Source: UBA6107 sp964624535
GTDB taxonomy: Bacteria; Chloroflexota; Anaerolineae; Anaerolineales; Anaerolineaceae
Direction: 5' to 3'
Assembly (NCBI GenBank): GCA_964624535.1
Contig: CAZUXF010000006.1
Span: forward strand, 1 to 64,000
Length of the DNA: 64,000 bases
Positions 16,526 through 25,649 of the stretch are shown in pieces. A model generated the notes under the pieces. The model was not told where the DNA came from. It ran no database searches and saw only the letters and a program-made list of their open reading frames with translations. Position numbers and translations under genes: made by a program. The stretch's first letter is position 1. Each line of letters opens with the position of its first letter.

Positions 16526-17161
16526 ATGCCAAAAAGACTGATCCTAGTGGCCGGGAATATCGGTTCAGGAAAGACATCACTCACGGAACGCATCGGCGAA
16601 CGCCTTGGTTGGCACACTGCCTACGAATCGGTATCAGACAACCCCTATTTGCCTGATTTTTACGGCGACATGAAGGAATGGTCTTTTCATCTCCAGGTAT
16701 TCTTTTTAGGCCACCGGGCCCAACAACACCTTGAAATGTTTGAAGATACACGCTCCGCGATCATCGACCGCTCCATTTATGAAGACGCGTTCATTTTCGC
16801 GCGCGCGTTGCATTCTATGGGCAACATTGATGAGCGCGATTACCAGACCTACCGCCAGGTCTTTAACCTGGTCGTAAAAACCTTGCCCCCACCCTCTTTG
16901 TTGATCTACTTGAAAGCTCCGGTGGATGTGTTGATGAAAAGGATCCACTCACGCGGTCGCGAGATCGAATCAACGATTAGTCGCGATTATTTGAATTTAT
17001 TGGATTCGTTTTACTCCGATTGGATCGATAATTTTGACCTGTGCCCTGTGCTTACTCTGCGCACGGATGATCTCGATTTTGTCCACAAATCCAAGCATCT
17101 GGACACAGTAGTTGACCGGATTCAAGAAAAACTCTCCGGCAAAGAAGAAATGACGTTCTAA
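16526..17161 (+). CDS. Deoxynucleoside kinase
   Basis: Phosphorylates deoxynucleosides for dNTP salvage. The 211-residue protein has the P-loop VAGNIGSGKTS, the ERIGERLGW helix, DRSIYEDAFIF (the DRS motif of the family) and LIYLKAPVDVLMKRIHSRGR with the lid arginines. An upstream ATG at 16493 is in frame, but AGGAG precedes the ATG at 16526. TATAAT lies about 35 bp upstream. Substrate preference (dA/dG or dC) cannot be read from sequence alone. Confidence 0.88.
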   Translation: MPKRLILVAGNIGSGKTSLTERIGERLGWHTAYESVSDNPYLPDFYGDMKEWSFHLQVFFLGHRAQQHLEMFEDTRSAIIDRSIYEDAFIFARALHSMGNIDERDYQTYRQVFNLVVKTLPPPSLLIYLKAPVDVLMKRIHSRGREIESTISRDYLNLLDSFYSDWIDNFDLCPVLTLRTDDLDFVHKSKHLDTVVDRIQEKLSGKEEMTF

Positions 17162-17271
17162 TAATTCTGTTTCGCGCTTTGCATTTTTGTTGATTCAAAT
17201 CTGCGCCAGGCTGCAACCTTTTATTGGGCACTGCGTATATTTGCTAGATACAAAAACTTTACGGGGCTCTT

Positions 17272-17865
17272 GTGATCAATCTGGAACAGGAATGGCTTGA
17301 GAAAGCCCGCCATGGAGACGAAGATGCATTCACCACGTTGGTAGAGACCTACCAGACACCGGTGTACAATTTGTGTTTCCGCATGCTTGGCGATGGTGGT
17401 TCCGCCGAAGACGCCTCACAAGAGACTTTCTGGCGAGCCTGGCAAAACCTCAACCGTTACGATCCCCAACGCTCTTTCATCACCTGGCTCCTTTCGATTG
17501 CTGCGCATTTTTGTATCGACCAGCAACGCAAACGCCGCGTTTCCATCTTTGAAATGGACGAGTTCCCCGATTTCGATATCAGTAATCCGCTGGAACCAAC
17601 ACCGGAGAAGGTCGTCACACTCAATGAAGAAGATTCAGCGTTGCACAACCTGATCAACCAGCTCAACCCGCAAGACCGCGCAGCGGTGATTTTAAAGTAT
17701 TGGCACGATTGTTCGGAGGAAGAAATTAGTCAAATGTTAAACTTAACGGTATCCGCAGTAAAAAGCAGGCTGCACCGCTCCAGGCGCCAGCTTGCAGATT
17801 TCATATCATCTGGTCAAACCACGAACATCAAAAAACGGAGGCAAAATGAATCACCAGCCCTTTGA
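17272..17865 (+). CDS. ECF-type RNA polymerase sigma factor
   Basis: A 197-residue sigma-70 family factor with region 2 (LVETYQTPVYNLCFRML, SAEDASQETFWRAWQNL) and region 4 (LNPQDRAAVILKYWHDCSEE, then VSAVKSRLHRSRRQL). Regions 1.1 and 3 are absent, as in ECF factors. The start is GTG with a weak purine stretch before it. It overlaps the anti-sigma gene by 20 bp and heads a four-gene operon, so it most likely activates that operon and envelope genes elsewhere. Confidence 0.93.
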   Translation: MINLEQEWLEKARHGDEDAFTTLVETYQTPVYNLCFRMLGDGGSAEDASQETFWRAWQNLNRYDPQRSFITWLLSIAAHFCIDQQRKRRVSIFEMDEFPDFDISNPLEPTPEKVVTLNEEDSALHNLINQLNPQDRAAVILKYWHDCSEEEISQMLNLTVSAVKSRLHRSRRQLADFISSGQTTNIKKRRQNESPAL

Positions 17866-18382
17866 GAATTGGATCCTGGATGAACTCACGCTAACTCCCC
17901 AAGAGCAAAGCTCTTTGGAACAACACTTCAAGGAATGCCCGGATTGTTATCGGCTTCAGCGATCTTGGAGCAAGGTGCAGCAACAAATCGTTACCGCGCC
18001 GCGCAAGACCGCCCCGGCCAGTTTCATGGCCCAATGGAAAAGCAATTTTGCCGCTCGCCAAATCGAACAGGAGCGCCGTCAGGCGAGAACCTTGTTGATC
18101 AGTTTGGCAAGCGGGGCTGGCGCCATCATGGTCGCTTTGACCGTGGTGTTACTGCCTGATTTTTCGCTCATTTCCTTATTAGTAGGTTTCCTCACCACGG
18201 TCGTCAAACTCTTTAGCGGCATCGAGAGCACCTGGTCGATGGTGAGCAACATTGTAAATTCGGCACCAACCATCACCCTGGTTGTTACAGGGTTGATGAT
18301 CGCGGGTTGGATCAGCCTGGCGGCTTTCGCCTGGGGGATTTCCATCTGGCGAATCACAACCAAAGGAGTAAAAGCCAAATGA
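17846..18382 (+). CDS. Anti-sigma factor with zinc-finger domain
   Basis: A 178-residue membrane protein. The cytoplasmic N-terminus has a HFKECPDC motif (H-x3-C-x2-C), the zinc-binding signature of anti-sigma factors, followed by two or three membrane segments (LLISLASGAGAIMVALTVVL, LISLLVGFLTTVVKLFSG, ITLVVTGLMIAGWISLAAFA). It presumably holds the upstream sigma factor inactive. GGAGG precedes the ATG. It overlaps sigma by 20 bp and the next gene by the ATGA junction. Confidence 0.88.
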   Translation: MNHQPFENWILDELTLTPQEQSSLEQHFKECPDCYRLQRSWSKVQQQIVTAPRKTAPASFMAQWKSNFAARQIEQERRQARTLLISLASGAGAIMVALTVVLLPDFSLISLLVGFLTTVVKLFSGIESTWSMVSNIVNSAPTITLVVTGLMIAGWISLAAFAWGISIWRITTKGVKAK

Positions 18383-19425
18383 AAAATTTTAACCGTATCT
18401 GCATCCTCGCAGCCGTTCTCGTCCTCCTGTTGGTTTCACCCGCCCAGGTATCGGCCCAAACCCCCACCCCAGCGACTGGTAGAACCATCAGCGGCGATCA
18501 AGTCGTCATCGCCAACACGTATCGTCTTGAATCTGGAGACGAACTGGTTGGAAACCTGGCAATCATTGGTGGCACAGCCACCTTGAACAAGGATTCGATC
18601 ATGACCGGCGATGTCTTCCTCACCGGTGGCACGCTTACCGTAAATGGAACCCTCCATGGCGATATCATCGCCATCGGTGGCGCGGTCAACATTGAGGATA
18701 CCGCGGTGGTGAACGGTAACATTTCACTGATCGGCGCGACGCTAAAAAATTCACCCATTGCTGAAATCAACGGCGAGATAACCGAGCAATCCCCAAAATT
18801 CCTGGATTTTGATTTTTCAAACCCCGACAATATCAATGTTCCTTTCGTTGTTAAAGAGTCACCGCTGACAAAAATGCTCAATGCTACTTTGCAGGCTTTG
18901 GCCATGGCCGCCCTTGCGGTCATCATGGGGCTGATCTTCCCGCAACAGATCAAACGTGTGGCCAATACGGTTTCTTCAGAACCCCTGGTAACCGGTGGTG
19001 TGGGATTGTTAACCATCGTGATCACACCTATCCTGCTCGTGTTGTTAACCATTACCATCATTTTGATACCTGTCACCATTTTGAGTGCCCTCTTGCTCGG
19101 ATTGGCCGTCTTGTTTGGCTGGATTGCCATCGGGTATGAGATCGGGACGCGCATGTCATCCCTTTTCAAAACCACCTGGCATCCATCCATCGCCGCCGGC
19201 ATCGGTGTGCTGCTTCTTGGATTGGTCACTGGTTTTGCAGCTCTCATCCCTTGCATCGGTGTCTTGGTTGGCATCATTGTGGCCATCGTCGGTCTCGGTG
19301 CGGTCGTCACCTCGCGCTTCGGATCATCAAAATACGCCAACAAAATGGTGCAGGCTGTTATTCCGCAGGCTGTCGACCAGGCGGAACCCCCCATGCCACA
19401 GACGAACGCTGATTCAAAAAGTTAA
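18379..19425 (+). CDS. Exported bactofilin-like repeat protein with membrane domain
   Basis: A 348-residue protein with a signal peptide (AAVLVLLLVSPAQVSAQ), an outer domain of short beta-helix-like repeats with a Gly-Asx rhythm (GNLAIIGGTATLNKD, GDVFLTGGTLTVNG, GDIIAIGGAVNIED, GNISLIGATL) typical of polymer-forming or bactofilin-like folds, and a C-terminal half with four to five membrane helices. The start is set by AAGGAG and the ATGA overlap with the anti-sigma gene. Role in envelope stress or architecture is inferred from the operon. Confidence 0.8.
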   Translation: MKNFNRICILAAVLVLLLVSPAQVSAQTPTPATGRTISGDQVVIANTYRLESGDELVGNLAIIGGTATLNKDSIMTGDVFLTGGTLTVNGTLHGDIIAIGGAVNIEDTAVVNGNISLIGATLKNSPIAEINGEITEQSPKFLDFDFSNPDNINVPFVVKESPLTKMLNATLQALAMAALAVIMGLIFPQQIKRVANTVSSEPLVTGGVGLLTIVITPILLVLLTITIILIPVTILSALLLGLAVLFGWIAIGYEIGTRMSSLFKTTWHPSIAAGIGVLLLGLVTGFAALIPCIGVLVGIIVAIVGLGAVVTSRFGSSKYANKMVQAVIPQAVDQAEPPMPQTNADSKS

Positions 19426-19431
19426 TCAACG

Positions 19432-19464
19432 ACTGGCGGTTTGGCAAACAAACCGCCAGTATTT
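19432..19464 (+). terminator. Intra-operon hairpin
   Basis: ACTGGCGGTTT (19432-19442) pairs perfectly with AAACCGCCAGT (19450-19460), followed by ATTTT. The U-run is short, so it may be a partial terminator or mRNA-stabilising hairpin that sets the level of the lipoprotein relative to the upstream genes. Confidence 0.55.
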
Positions 19465-19478
19465 TCAAAGGAGAAAAA

Positions 19479-20324
19479 ATGAAATTATTAAAAGTTATTC
19501 CTCTTGTACTTGTCGCGTTCACCCTGATGGCTTGCTCGTTCACAGTTAATGTCCCAACAGTTCGGACTGGTGTGGATCAAACCTTCGAGATCAGCGAGGC
19601 GGCAATTGATGGTGTTGATACCCAACGTGTCACCATCGAAATGGGAGCTGGCCGTTTGGATGTTTCTGGCGGTGCAGACCAATTAATTGAAGGCACCATT
19701 CGCTACAACGTAAGCTCTTGGTTACCCGCCATCACGCGTTCCGCAGAAGAGATCATCCTTTCACAACGCAACAATAGCAATGTCGGCTTCCCGGATGGGG
19801 ACATCGTCAATGAATGGGATCTTCGCCTTGGCGACCAACCCATCGACTTGACCCTTTCCACGGGCGCTTATGAGGGTAACCTGGACTTGAGCGGTATGGC
19901 GATCACCAACCTTGCCATCTCGGATGGCGCCAGCAAGGCCACGGTAGAATTCAATAGCCTGAATCCTGTTGAAATGCAACGCTTAACCTACAAGACCGGC
20001 GCCTCGGATGTTGACCTTTTGGGATTAGGGAACGCCAATGTCAAGGAAATTATTTTTGAAAGCGGTGTCGGAAGCTACACACTTGATTTCAGTGGTGACC
20101 TGCAACAAGATGTCAATGTGAGCGCCAGCTCAGGTATGAGCGACCTCACCATCCTCATCCCCGAAGGCACCCAGGCCAGGGTGACCATATCGGGTGGTCT
20201 CAGTAATGTTGACGCTACGGGCACCTGGACAATTAATGGCTCAACTTACACTTGCGGCGATTCTGGCCCGATGATCACCATTCGCCTCGACATGGGTTTG
20301 GGCAACCTTAATCTCAGGCGGTAA
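19479..20324 (+). CDS. Toast-rack family lipoprotein
   Basis: A 281-residue lipoprotein: signal peptide with lipobox LMAC at residues 16-19, then a beta-rich region (FEISEAAIDGVDTQRVTIEM) that fits the toast-rack N-terminal family, and a C-terminal part with the GVGSYTLDFSGDLQQDVNVS and SGMSDLTILIPEG repeats found in LiaF/DUF2154-like sensors. This group often sits with envelope-stress regulators, consistent with the sigma/anti-sigma genes upstream. It may be a sensor or output of the system. GGAG precedes the ATG. Confidence 0.82.
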   Translation: MKLLKVIPLVLVAFTLMACSFTVNVPTVRTGVDQTFEISEAAIDGVDTQRVTIEMGAGRLDVSGGADQLIEGTIRYNVSSWLPAITRSAEEIILSQRNNSNVGFPDGDIVNEWDLRLGDQPIDLTLSTGAYEGNLDLSGMAITNLAISDGASKATVEFNSLNPVEMQRLTYKTGASDVDLLGLGNANVKEIIFESGVGSYTLDFSGDLQQDVNVSASSGMSDLTILIPEGTQARVTISGGLSNVDATGTWTINGSTYTCGDSGPMITIRLDMGLGNLNLRR

Positions 20325-20343
20325 ATTCAAGAATTTCCAAAAA

Positions 20344-20375
20344 GGTCCCCGGCATAAACCGGGGATCTTTTTTTC
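20344..20375 (+). terminator. Terminator of the sigma-factor operon
   Basis: GGTCCCCGG (20344-20352) pairs with CCGGGGATC (20359-20367, one G-U pair), followed by TTTTTTTC. Confidence 0.85.
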
Positions 20376-20436
20376 ATCAGAATTTTTAGATTTTGTAACG
20401 AGTGGTGAAATTAATTGTAAATGGCAAGTTGATCGA

Positions 20437-21033
20437 TTATTCGTAGATACCGAGTTCTCGGATCGCTTCGTAAACTGAATCCCGCAAATAGTAACGATAC
20501 CCCATTTTGTCAGTGATCCTTTGACGGATCTGTTTTGAAGAGATCTCGAGGATCGGCGCTTCCACGATGGCTACCTTTTCGCTGATTCCCGGTAACACCT
20601 TTTCAAGAGATTCCAGATCCACGTGGTCAGCGTGCCGGCGCATCACCCCGATGCCGTCACACACCTTGATAAAATCTTGAGGTCGGCTCCAGGTGGGCAG
20701 GTCATGCAGCGAGTCGCCTCCCATCAGGTAAAACATACCCGCGTTAGGGTATTCCTGTTTAAGAAGTTTGACCGTATCAATGGCGAAATGCGGGCCTGGG
20801 CGGTCGATATCGATCCTGGAGGGTAAAAACGAGGGATTGCCTTCAATGGCCTTTTGAACAAGCGTGACCCTTTGTTCGATCGGGCTGACATTAACGTAGC
20901 GCTTGTGAGGTGGATTGTCCGTCACCACCCACAAAAGAAGATCCAGGTTTAATTGGGTGCGGCACTCTTCAGCCAGGATTAAATGACCGACATGCGGAGG
21001 ATCAAACGTGCCGCCAAAAATGCCAATACGCAT
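20437..21033 (-). CDS. nadD: Nicotinate-nucleotide adenylyltransferase
   Basis: Makes deamido-NAD from nicotinate mononucleotide and ATP. GIFGGTFDPPHVGHL holds the HxGH nucleotidyl-transfer motif and ISSKQIRQRI the ISSxxIR motif; the length (198 residues) is normal. The frame extends 10 codons upstream into the end of obgE, but the family starts at MRIGIFGG, so I use 21033. It lies 17 bp downstream of obgE on the same strand, the usual obg-nadD pairing. Confidence 0.93.
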   Translation of the reverse strand: MRIGIFGGTFDPPHVGHLILAEECRTQLNLDLLLWVVTDNPPHKRYVNVSPIEQRVTLVQKAIEGNPSFLPSRIDIDRPGPHFAIDTVKLLKQEYPNAGMFYLMGGDSLHDLPTWSRPQDFIKVCDGIGVMRRHADHVDLESLEKVLPGISEKVAIVEAPILEISSKQIRQRITDKMGYRYYLRDSVYEAIRELGIYE

Positions 21034-21050
21034 CCCTAGAATCCTTCCTG

Positions 21051-22310
21051 TCAGTCCTGCCATTCCAATTCGTTATCTTTAATATAAACGGTATCGCCGT
21101 TCTCGATGCCTTCCTTGCGCAAGGCTTCATCCACTCCCAGGGCAACCATCAAGCGGTGGAATCTTCTCACCGACCCGTCGTGCTCCCAATAGGTCATTTC
21201 GGCAGCCCTTTCAATCGATGCTCCTGTCACCCGCCAACCATCCTGCTCGCGTTTGATCTTGAAATCGCGCGGATCGGGCTCTGGTTTATACAACGGGATG
21301 GTGTGCACCACTTCAACTTCGGGAATGGTTTTCAATAACTCAAAAGCCTTCCAGAGGATGGGTTTTAGATTTTCATGGGTCACAGCCGAAATGGCTTCAG
21401 GTTTGTACCCTTTTTTAGTGAGCGCTTTTTTCAAACCCTCCCACTTTTCCACAACGTCAGGCAAATCGATCTTGTTGACCACCACGATTTGAGGTTTCTT
21501 GACCAATTCGGGATCAAAAAGCGCCAGCTCCGAATTGATCTGGGTGAAATCGGCCAACGGGTCTTCCGCCATGCCATCCAATACGTGGATAATCACCTTT
21601 GTGCGTTGAATATGTTTGAGGAAGGAATCACCCAACCCGACACCCATGTGGGCGCCCTCAATCAAGCCAGGGATGTCAGCCAAAATCAGGGAGCTCTCTT
21701 CATCCAGGTTCGCGACGCCGAGATTCGGCTCAATGGTCGTGAATGGGTAATTGGCAATTTTCGGGTTGGCATTGGTCACCGCGGCCAAAAAGCTCGATTT
21801 TCCAGCGTTGGGAACGCCCACGATGCCAATGTCTGCGAGCAGCTTAAGTTCAAGTCGCAAGTTATGCTCTTCAGCAGGTTCGCCCTTTTCGGCTGTTCGA
21901 GGAGCCTGGTTGCGGGATGTGGCGAAATGCTGGTTACCTAGTCCACCGCGTCCACCTTTGCAAACGCGCAGTTCTTCGCCAGGTTCTACCAGGTCACCTA
22001 AAATTTCATTCGTGTCTTCATCGTAAACGATCGTTCCGGGTGGCACCGGGATGATGAGATTCTTCGCGCTCCGACCCGTCATATTACTCGGACCACCCTT
22101 TTCGCCATCTGGACCAATGAATTTGCGTTTAAAACGAAAACTTTGCAAGGTGTTCAACGTGGGCTGGACCTTGAAGATCACATCAGCTCCCCTACCGCCG
22201 TCTCCACCATCCGGGCCGCCGCGTGGCACATATTTCTCGCGATGGAAATGCATCATCCCCGCGCCACCGCGGCCTGACCTTACATAGATTTTCGCTTCAT
22301 CAATGAACAT
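21051..22310 (-). CDS. obgE: GTPase ObgE
   Basis: Essential ribosome-associated GTPase. The glycine-rich Obg fold (SGRGGAGMMHFHREKYVPRG) occupies the first 155 residues; the G domain has VGVPNAGKSSFLAAVTNANP, DIPGLIEGA and NKIDLPD; the C-terminal OCT domain (EPDPRDFKIKREQDGW onwards) is present. The 419-residue length is typical. It heads an obgE-nadD operon; a long inverted repeat with a U-run lies just upstream (22331-22383). Confidence 0.95.
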   Translation of the reverse strand: MFIDEAKIYVRSGRGGAGMMHFHREKYVPRGGPDGGDGGRGADVIFKVQPTLNTLQSFRFKRKFIGPDGEKGGPSNMTGRSAKNLIIPVPPGTIVYDEDTNEILGDLVEPGEELRVCKGGRGGLGNQHFATSRNQAPRTAEKGEPAEEHNLRLELKLLADIGIVGVPNAGKSSFLAAVTNANPKIANYPFTTIEPNLGVANLDEESSLILADIPGLIEGAHMGVGLGDSFLKHIQRTKVIIHVLDGMAEDPLADFTQINSELALFDPELVKKPQIVVVNKIDLPDVVEKWEGLKKALTKKGYKPEAISAVTHENLKPILWKAFELLKTIPEVEVVHTIPLYKPEPDPRDFKIKREQDGWRVTGASIERAAEMTYWEHDGSVRRFHRLMVALGVDEALRKEGIENGDTVYIKDNELEWQD

Positions 22311-22330
22311 GGACTACTCTCTCAAAAAAG

Positions 22331-22383
22331 GTCAGGAACCAGGCGACACCGTGCATGACACCAGTGTACACCCGATTCCTGAC
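22331..22383 (-). repeat. Inverted repeat with U-run between cpgS-like gene and obgE
   Basis: On the minus strand GTCAGGAA (22383-22376) pairs with TTCCTGAC (22338-22331), followed by CTTTTTTG. The 37-nt loop contains a GGTGT word several times. It can end the cpgS-like transcript, or act as a leader element for obgE, whose ATG is 20 bp further on. Confidence 0.55.
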
Positions 22384-22398
22384 TAAGTTAACGATTGA

Positions 22399-23718
22399 CT
22401 ATTTGCTGAACTTTGCCTTCAAGATCTCAACCAGCGTGGGCTGGCCGATCTCCTGCAATTCGTAGCGCACACGTTGCATGGGTTTGTTGACCTTGATGAT
22501 GCGGTTCAGATCGATCGGGGTAGCGGAGATGACCAAATCGACATCGGCCTTATTGATCGTCGTTTCAAGATCCTTGGTCATCTTGTCGCCGTAACCCATA
22601 GCAGGCAGGATGGCGCCGGTGTTGGGATATTTAACATAAGTGTCGTGGATTGTGCCCACCGCGAATGGACGGGGATCGACGATCTCGGCAGCGCCAAAAC
22701 GCCGAGCCGCTACCCAACCAGCACCATAGGCCATTTCGCCATGGGTCAGGGTCGGGCCGTCTTCGATCACCAAGACGCGTTTTCCGCGAATGGCATCGGG
22801 ATCATCAACAAACAACGGAGAAGCGCCTTCAATGATCTTCGCGTTGGGGTTCAATTCGTGAAGCACATTTCGAACCGCGATCACCTTGTCTGGATCGGCG
22901 GTGTCGACTTTGTTGATCACGAAAACGTCCGCCATGCGCACGTTGGTTTCGCCAGGATGATAGGCTTTTTCGTGCCCAGCCCTGTGAGGATCGGCAACAA
23001 CAATGTTCAAGTCTGATTTATAGAATGGGAAATCGTTATTTCCGCCATCCCAAAGGATGACATCGACTTCCTGTTCAGCCTGACGCAGAATGGCTTCATA
23101 ATCGACACCCGCGTAAACGATCACGCCGTTATCAAGATGAGGTTCGTATTCCTCACGTTCTTCGATGGTGCATTCGTGTTTGTCCAGATCGGCGTATGAA
23201 GCGAAGCGTTGAACTTTTTGTTTGACCAGGTCGCCGTAAGGCATGGGGTGTCGAATGGCAGCCACTTTGTAGCCCATGTCACGCAAGATCAATGAAACCC
23301 GGCGGGTGGTCTGGCTTTTGCCAGATCCGGTGCGTACCGCGCAGATCGAAACAACGGGTTTGGTGGATTTCACCTGGGTGGTGTTGAGGCCCATCATGCG
23401 GAAGTCCGCGCCAGCAGCCATCACTTTGGAAGCTTGATGCATCACGTATTCGTGGGGCACATCACTGTAAGCGAAAACGACCTGGTCCACCTTGAGGTCA
23501 CGGATCAGTCGGACGAGTTCACTTTCAGGATAAATCGGGATTCCGGCCGGGTAAAGGGAACCGGCAAGTTCTGCAGGATATTTTCTGCCATCGATATTCG
23601 GGATTTGGGTCGCGGTGAAGGCCACCACTTCATAATCCTGATTGTCGCGATAAAACACATTGAAATTGTGAAAATCGCGGCCGGCTGCTCCCATGATCAA
23701 AGTTCTAATTCGTGCCAT
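22399..23718 (-). CDS. Cyclic 2,3-diphosphoglycerate synthetase-like P-loop protein
   Basis: A 439-residue protein with an N-terminal Rossmann-like part (RTLIMGAAGRDFHNFNVF), a P-loop (AVRTGSGKSQTTRR), WDGGNNDFPF and a NKVDTADPDK guanine-specificity-like motif. This matches the family usually annotated as cyclic 2,3-diphosphoglycerate synthetase (CpgS-like GTPase). In methanogens CpgS makes a thermoprotective solute; in bacteria the family is uncharacterised and the substrate is unclear. The frame can be read to 23832 from a TTG inside argS, but AAGGAG precedes the ATG at 23718. It follows argS by 43 bp, a likely operon. Confidence 0.82.
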   Translation of the reverse strand: MARIRTLIMGAAGRDFHNFNVFYRDNQDYEVVAFTATQIPNIDGRKYPAELAGSLYPAGIPIYPESELVRLIRDLKVDQVVFAYSDVPHEYVMHQASKVMAAGADFRMMGLNTTQVKSTKPVVSICAVRTGSGKSQTTRRVSLILRDMGYKVAAIRHPMPYGDLVKQKVQRFASYADLDKHECTIEEREEYEPHLDNGVIVYAGVDYEAILRQAEQEVDVILWDGGNNDFPFYKSDLNIVVADPHRAGHEKAYHPGETNVRMADVFVINKVDTADPDKVIAVRNVLHELNPNAKIIEGASPLFVDDPDAIRGKRVLVIEDGPTLTHGEMAYGAGWVAARRFGAAEIVDPRPFAVGTIHDTYVKYPNTGAILPAMGYGDKMTKDLETTINKADVDLVISATPIDLNRIIKVNKPMQRVRYELQEIGQPTLVEILKAKFSK

Positions 23719-23761
23719 GTAGATCATCTCCTTAAAAATAATTTGGTTTACGAGCCTTTTT

Positions 23762-25525
23762 TCACATCGCTTGTGGGGCTGTGATGCCCAGTAACGCCAA
23801 ACTATTCGCGATCGCCTGTTTCGCAGCCGCAACTAGGCGCAGACGTGAATTTCGCACCGGTTCTTCAGCGATCAAGACGGGACATTGAGTATAAAACTCA
23901 TTGAAAGCTCTGGCAAGGTCATACGCCAGGTTGGCAATGGTCAAGGGTTTCAAATCCTTCGCGGCTTTTTGGATCTCATTGGGCACACGGCTGATCAAGT
24001 CGATCAGCGCGATCTCACTCGAGGTTAAATCCAAGCCCGGTGTAAGCGACTTTGGCAGCTCACTGCCGTATTTCTTTAGAATACTGTTCGCCCGAACATA
24101 AGCATATTGAATGTAAGGGGCGGCCTGGCCATTGAAATCCAGCGCTGTTTCCCAATCGAAGGTCACGATCTTTCCGCTTTCACGAGACAGCATTGGAAAC
24201 TTGATCGCTCCGATGCCAACCGCTTCGGCGACTTGTAGTTTGCTCTCTTCGCTCAAGTCGGGGTTTTTCTCGCGGACCACTTCAAGGGCACGGGTCGTAG
24301 CTTCGCGCAGCAGATCTTCAAGAAGCACCACCGTGCCTTCACGCGAGGCCATCACCACATTACCCGGCAGATTAACCAATTCGTAGGAGACGTGCTGGCA
24401 GCGTTGCGCCCAATCGTAGCCGGCAAGCTCAAGCGTTTTAAATACTTGGACAAAATGGAGCGATTGCCTGACATCCACCACGTAATAAGATCTTTCAAGG
24501 TTCGGGTAATCAATAAATTTTTGTTTTGCCAAGGCTAGATCTTCTGTAGCGTAAAGCGCTGTGCCATCAGAACGCAACACGACAATCACACGGTACTTTT
24601 CTTCTTTCAGTCCAAGTTTTTCATCCAGGTTGATGAAGACCGCACCGCCTTGCGCGCGTTCGTCCGTAGCGATGCCGCGATCGATCAGTTCCTGGACGGC
24701 CAGTTTGCCAGGGGCTTCGAACATCGAATTAAAATAATAGCGGTCAAAGCGGATGTCGAGTTTCGCGTACATTTCTTTGAAGCCGGTTAACGACCATTCG
24801 CGGGTTTCTTCCCAACAAGCCACCACCTCGGGATCGCGCTGATCCCAACGGACGTAGGTTGCTCGCACTTCGCTTTCCAGTTCAGGGTTTTCTTCGAGGC
24901 GTTTCACCGCCTCGGCGTAAAGCGTTCCCATCCAGCGGGTAATATCCTTTTCAGGTCGTTCACCGCGATGATACTTCAGGTAATTCCAGATCCATTTGAT
25001 CACATGCAAACCGATATCGCCTGGGTAGTTCACCCTGACCACATCGTAGCCTGCCGCTTCGTTAATCCGCGCGAGCACGTCGCCCAAAAAGGCGCTGCGT
25101 AAATGCCCCACATGAAAGGCTTTATGTGTGTTGGGGTGTGAAAACTCAAACATGATCTGCCGGTCAAGTCGCGGACCATGACCATATAAATTGCCCTTTT
25201 CTAAAACCTCATCCACAACACGTTGGGTGTAGAGAGAAGCCAAAAAGTAAAGGTTGAGATAACCGTTAACGGCTTCCACTTTTGAAAAACCTTCAGGGAG
25301 GTCGAGTGACGCCGCCACCCCTTCAGCAATTTCCTTCGCGCGGAGAGCCACATTTCCTTTTTCAGCGCCAAAAGATTTGGACGCCAGTTGGAAAAAGGAA
25401 ACAGATATCCCCCACTGACCATTGAACGGGATCCAGGACCATTTGATCTCCATCTCAGGAAACTGATGGGATTTCAGGTAATTTTGAATTTTATCTTCGA
25501 TGAATTTTTGTTCTTGTTCAAACAT
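23762..25525 (-). CDS. argS: Arginyl-tRNA synthetase
   Basis: Class I synthetase of 587 residues charging tRNA-Arg. The HIGH-type motif is visible as HPNTHKAFHVGHLRSA, followed by YPGDIGLHVIKW; the C-terminal anticodon-binding domain (ALIDLISRVPNEIQKAAKDL onward) is complete. The sequence belongs to the ArgS branch with the HPNTHKxFHVGH spelling. It heads an argS-cpgS-like operon from an extended -10 promoter at 25558-25566. Confidence 0.95.
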   Translation of the reverse strand: MFEQEQKFIEDKIQNYLKSHQFPEMEIKWSWIPFNGQWGISVSFFQLASKSFGAEKGNVALRAKEIAEGVAASLDLPEGFSKVEAVNGYLNLYFLASLYTQRVVDEVLEKGNLYGHGPRLDRQIMFEFSHPNTHKAFHVGHLRSAFLGDVLARINEAAGYDVVRVNYPGDIGLHVIKWIWNYLKYHRGERPEKDITRWMGTLYAEAVKRLEENPELESEVRATYVRWDQRDPEVVACWEETREWSLTGFKEMYAKLDIRFDRYYFNSMFEAPGKLAVQELIDRGIATDERAQGGAVFINLDEKLGLKEEKYRVIVVLRSDGTALYATEDLALAKQKFIDYPNLERSYYVVDVRQSLHFVQVFKTLELAGYDWAQRCQHVSYELVNLPGNVVMASREGTVVLLEDLLREATTRALEVVREKNPDLSEESKLQVAEAVGIGAIKFPMLSRESGKIVTFDWETALDFNGQAAPYIQYAYVRANSILKKYGSELPKSLTPGLDLTSSEIALIDLISRVPNEIQKAAKDLKPLTIANLAYDLARAFNEFYTQCPVLIAEEPVRNSRLRLVAAAKQAIANSLALLGITAPQAM

Positions 25526-25557
25526 GTTTACCCGTTCCTCTGGTTCGAATCAAGTGG

Positions 25558-25566
25558 ATTATATCA
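25558..25566 (-). promoter_or_regulatory. Extended -10 promoter of argS
   Basis: On the minus strand the sequence is TGATATAAT, an ideal -10 with TGn extension, 32 bp before the argS ATG. No clear -35 box. Confidence 0.55.
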
Positions 25567-25601
25567 CAGGGGGTTTTTTCGCTGCCCGATCATGAATAAC
25601 G

Positions 25602-25627
25602 CAAAAGCGGGAGGGTTTCCTCCCGCT
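25602..25627 (-). terminator. Terminator of rpsT
   Basis: GCGGGAGG (25607-25614) and CCTCCCGC (25619-25626) form a perfect stem with a 4-nt loop; on the minus strand it is followed by TTTTGCGTT. Confidence 0.8.
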
Positions 25628-25649
25628 CGATTGCTTGAAAAAGGGGGTC

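Noticed and set aside
18498..19394. Minus-strand frame of 298 codons
   Set aside because: Antisense to the bactofilin-like gene in the sigma-factor operon; no plausible start site.
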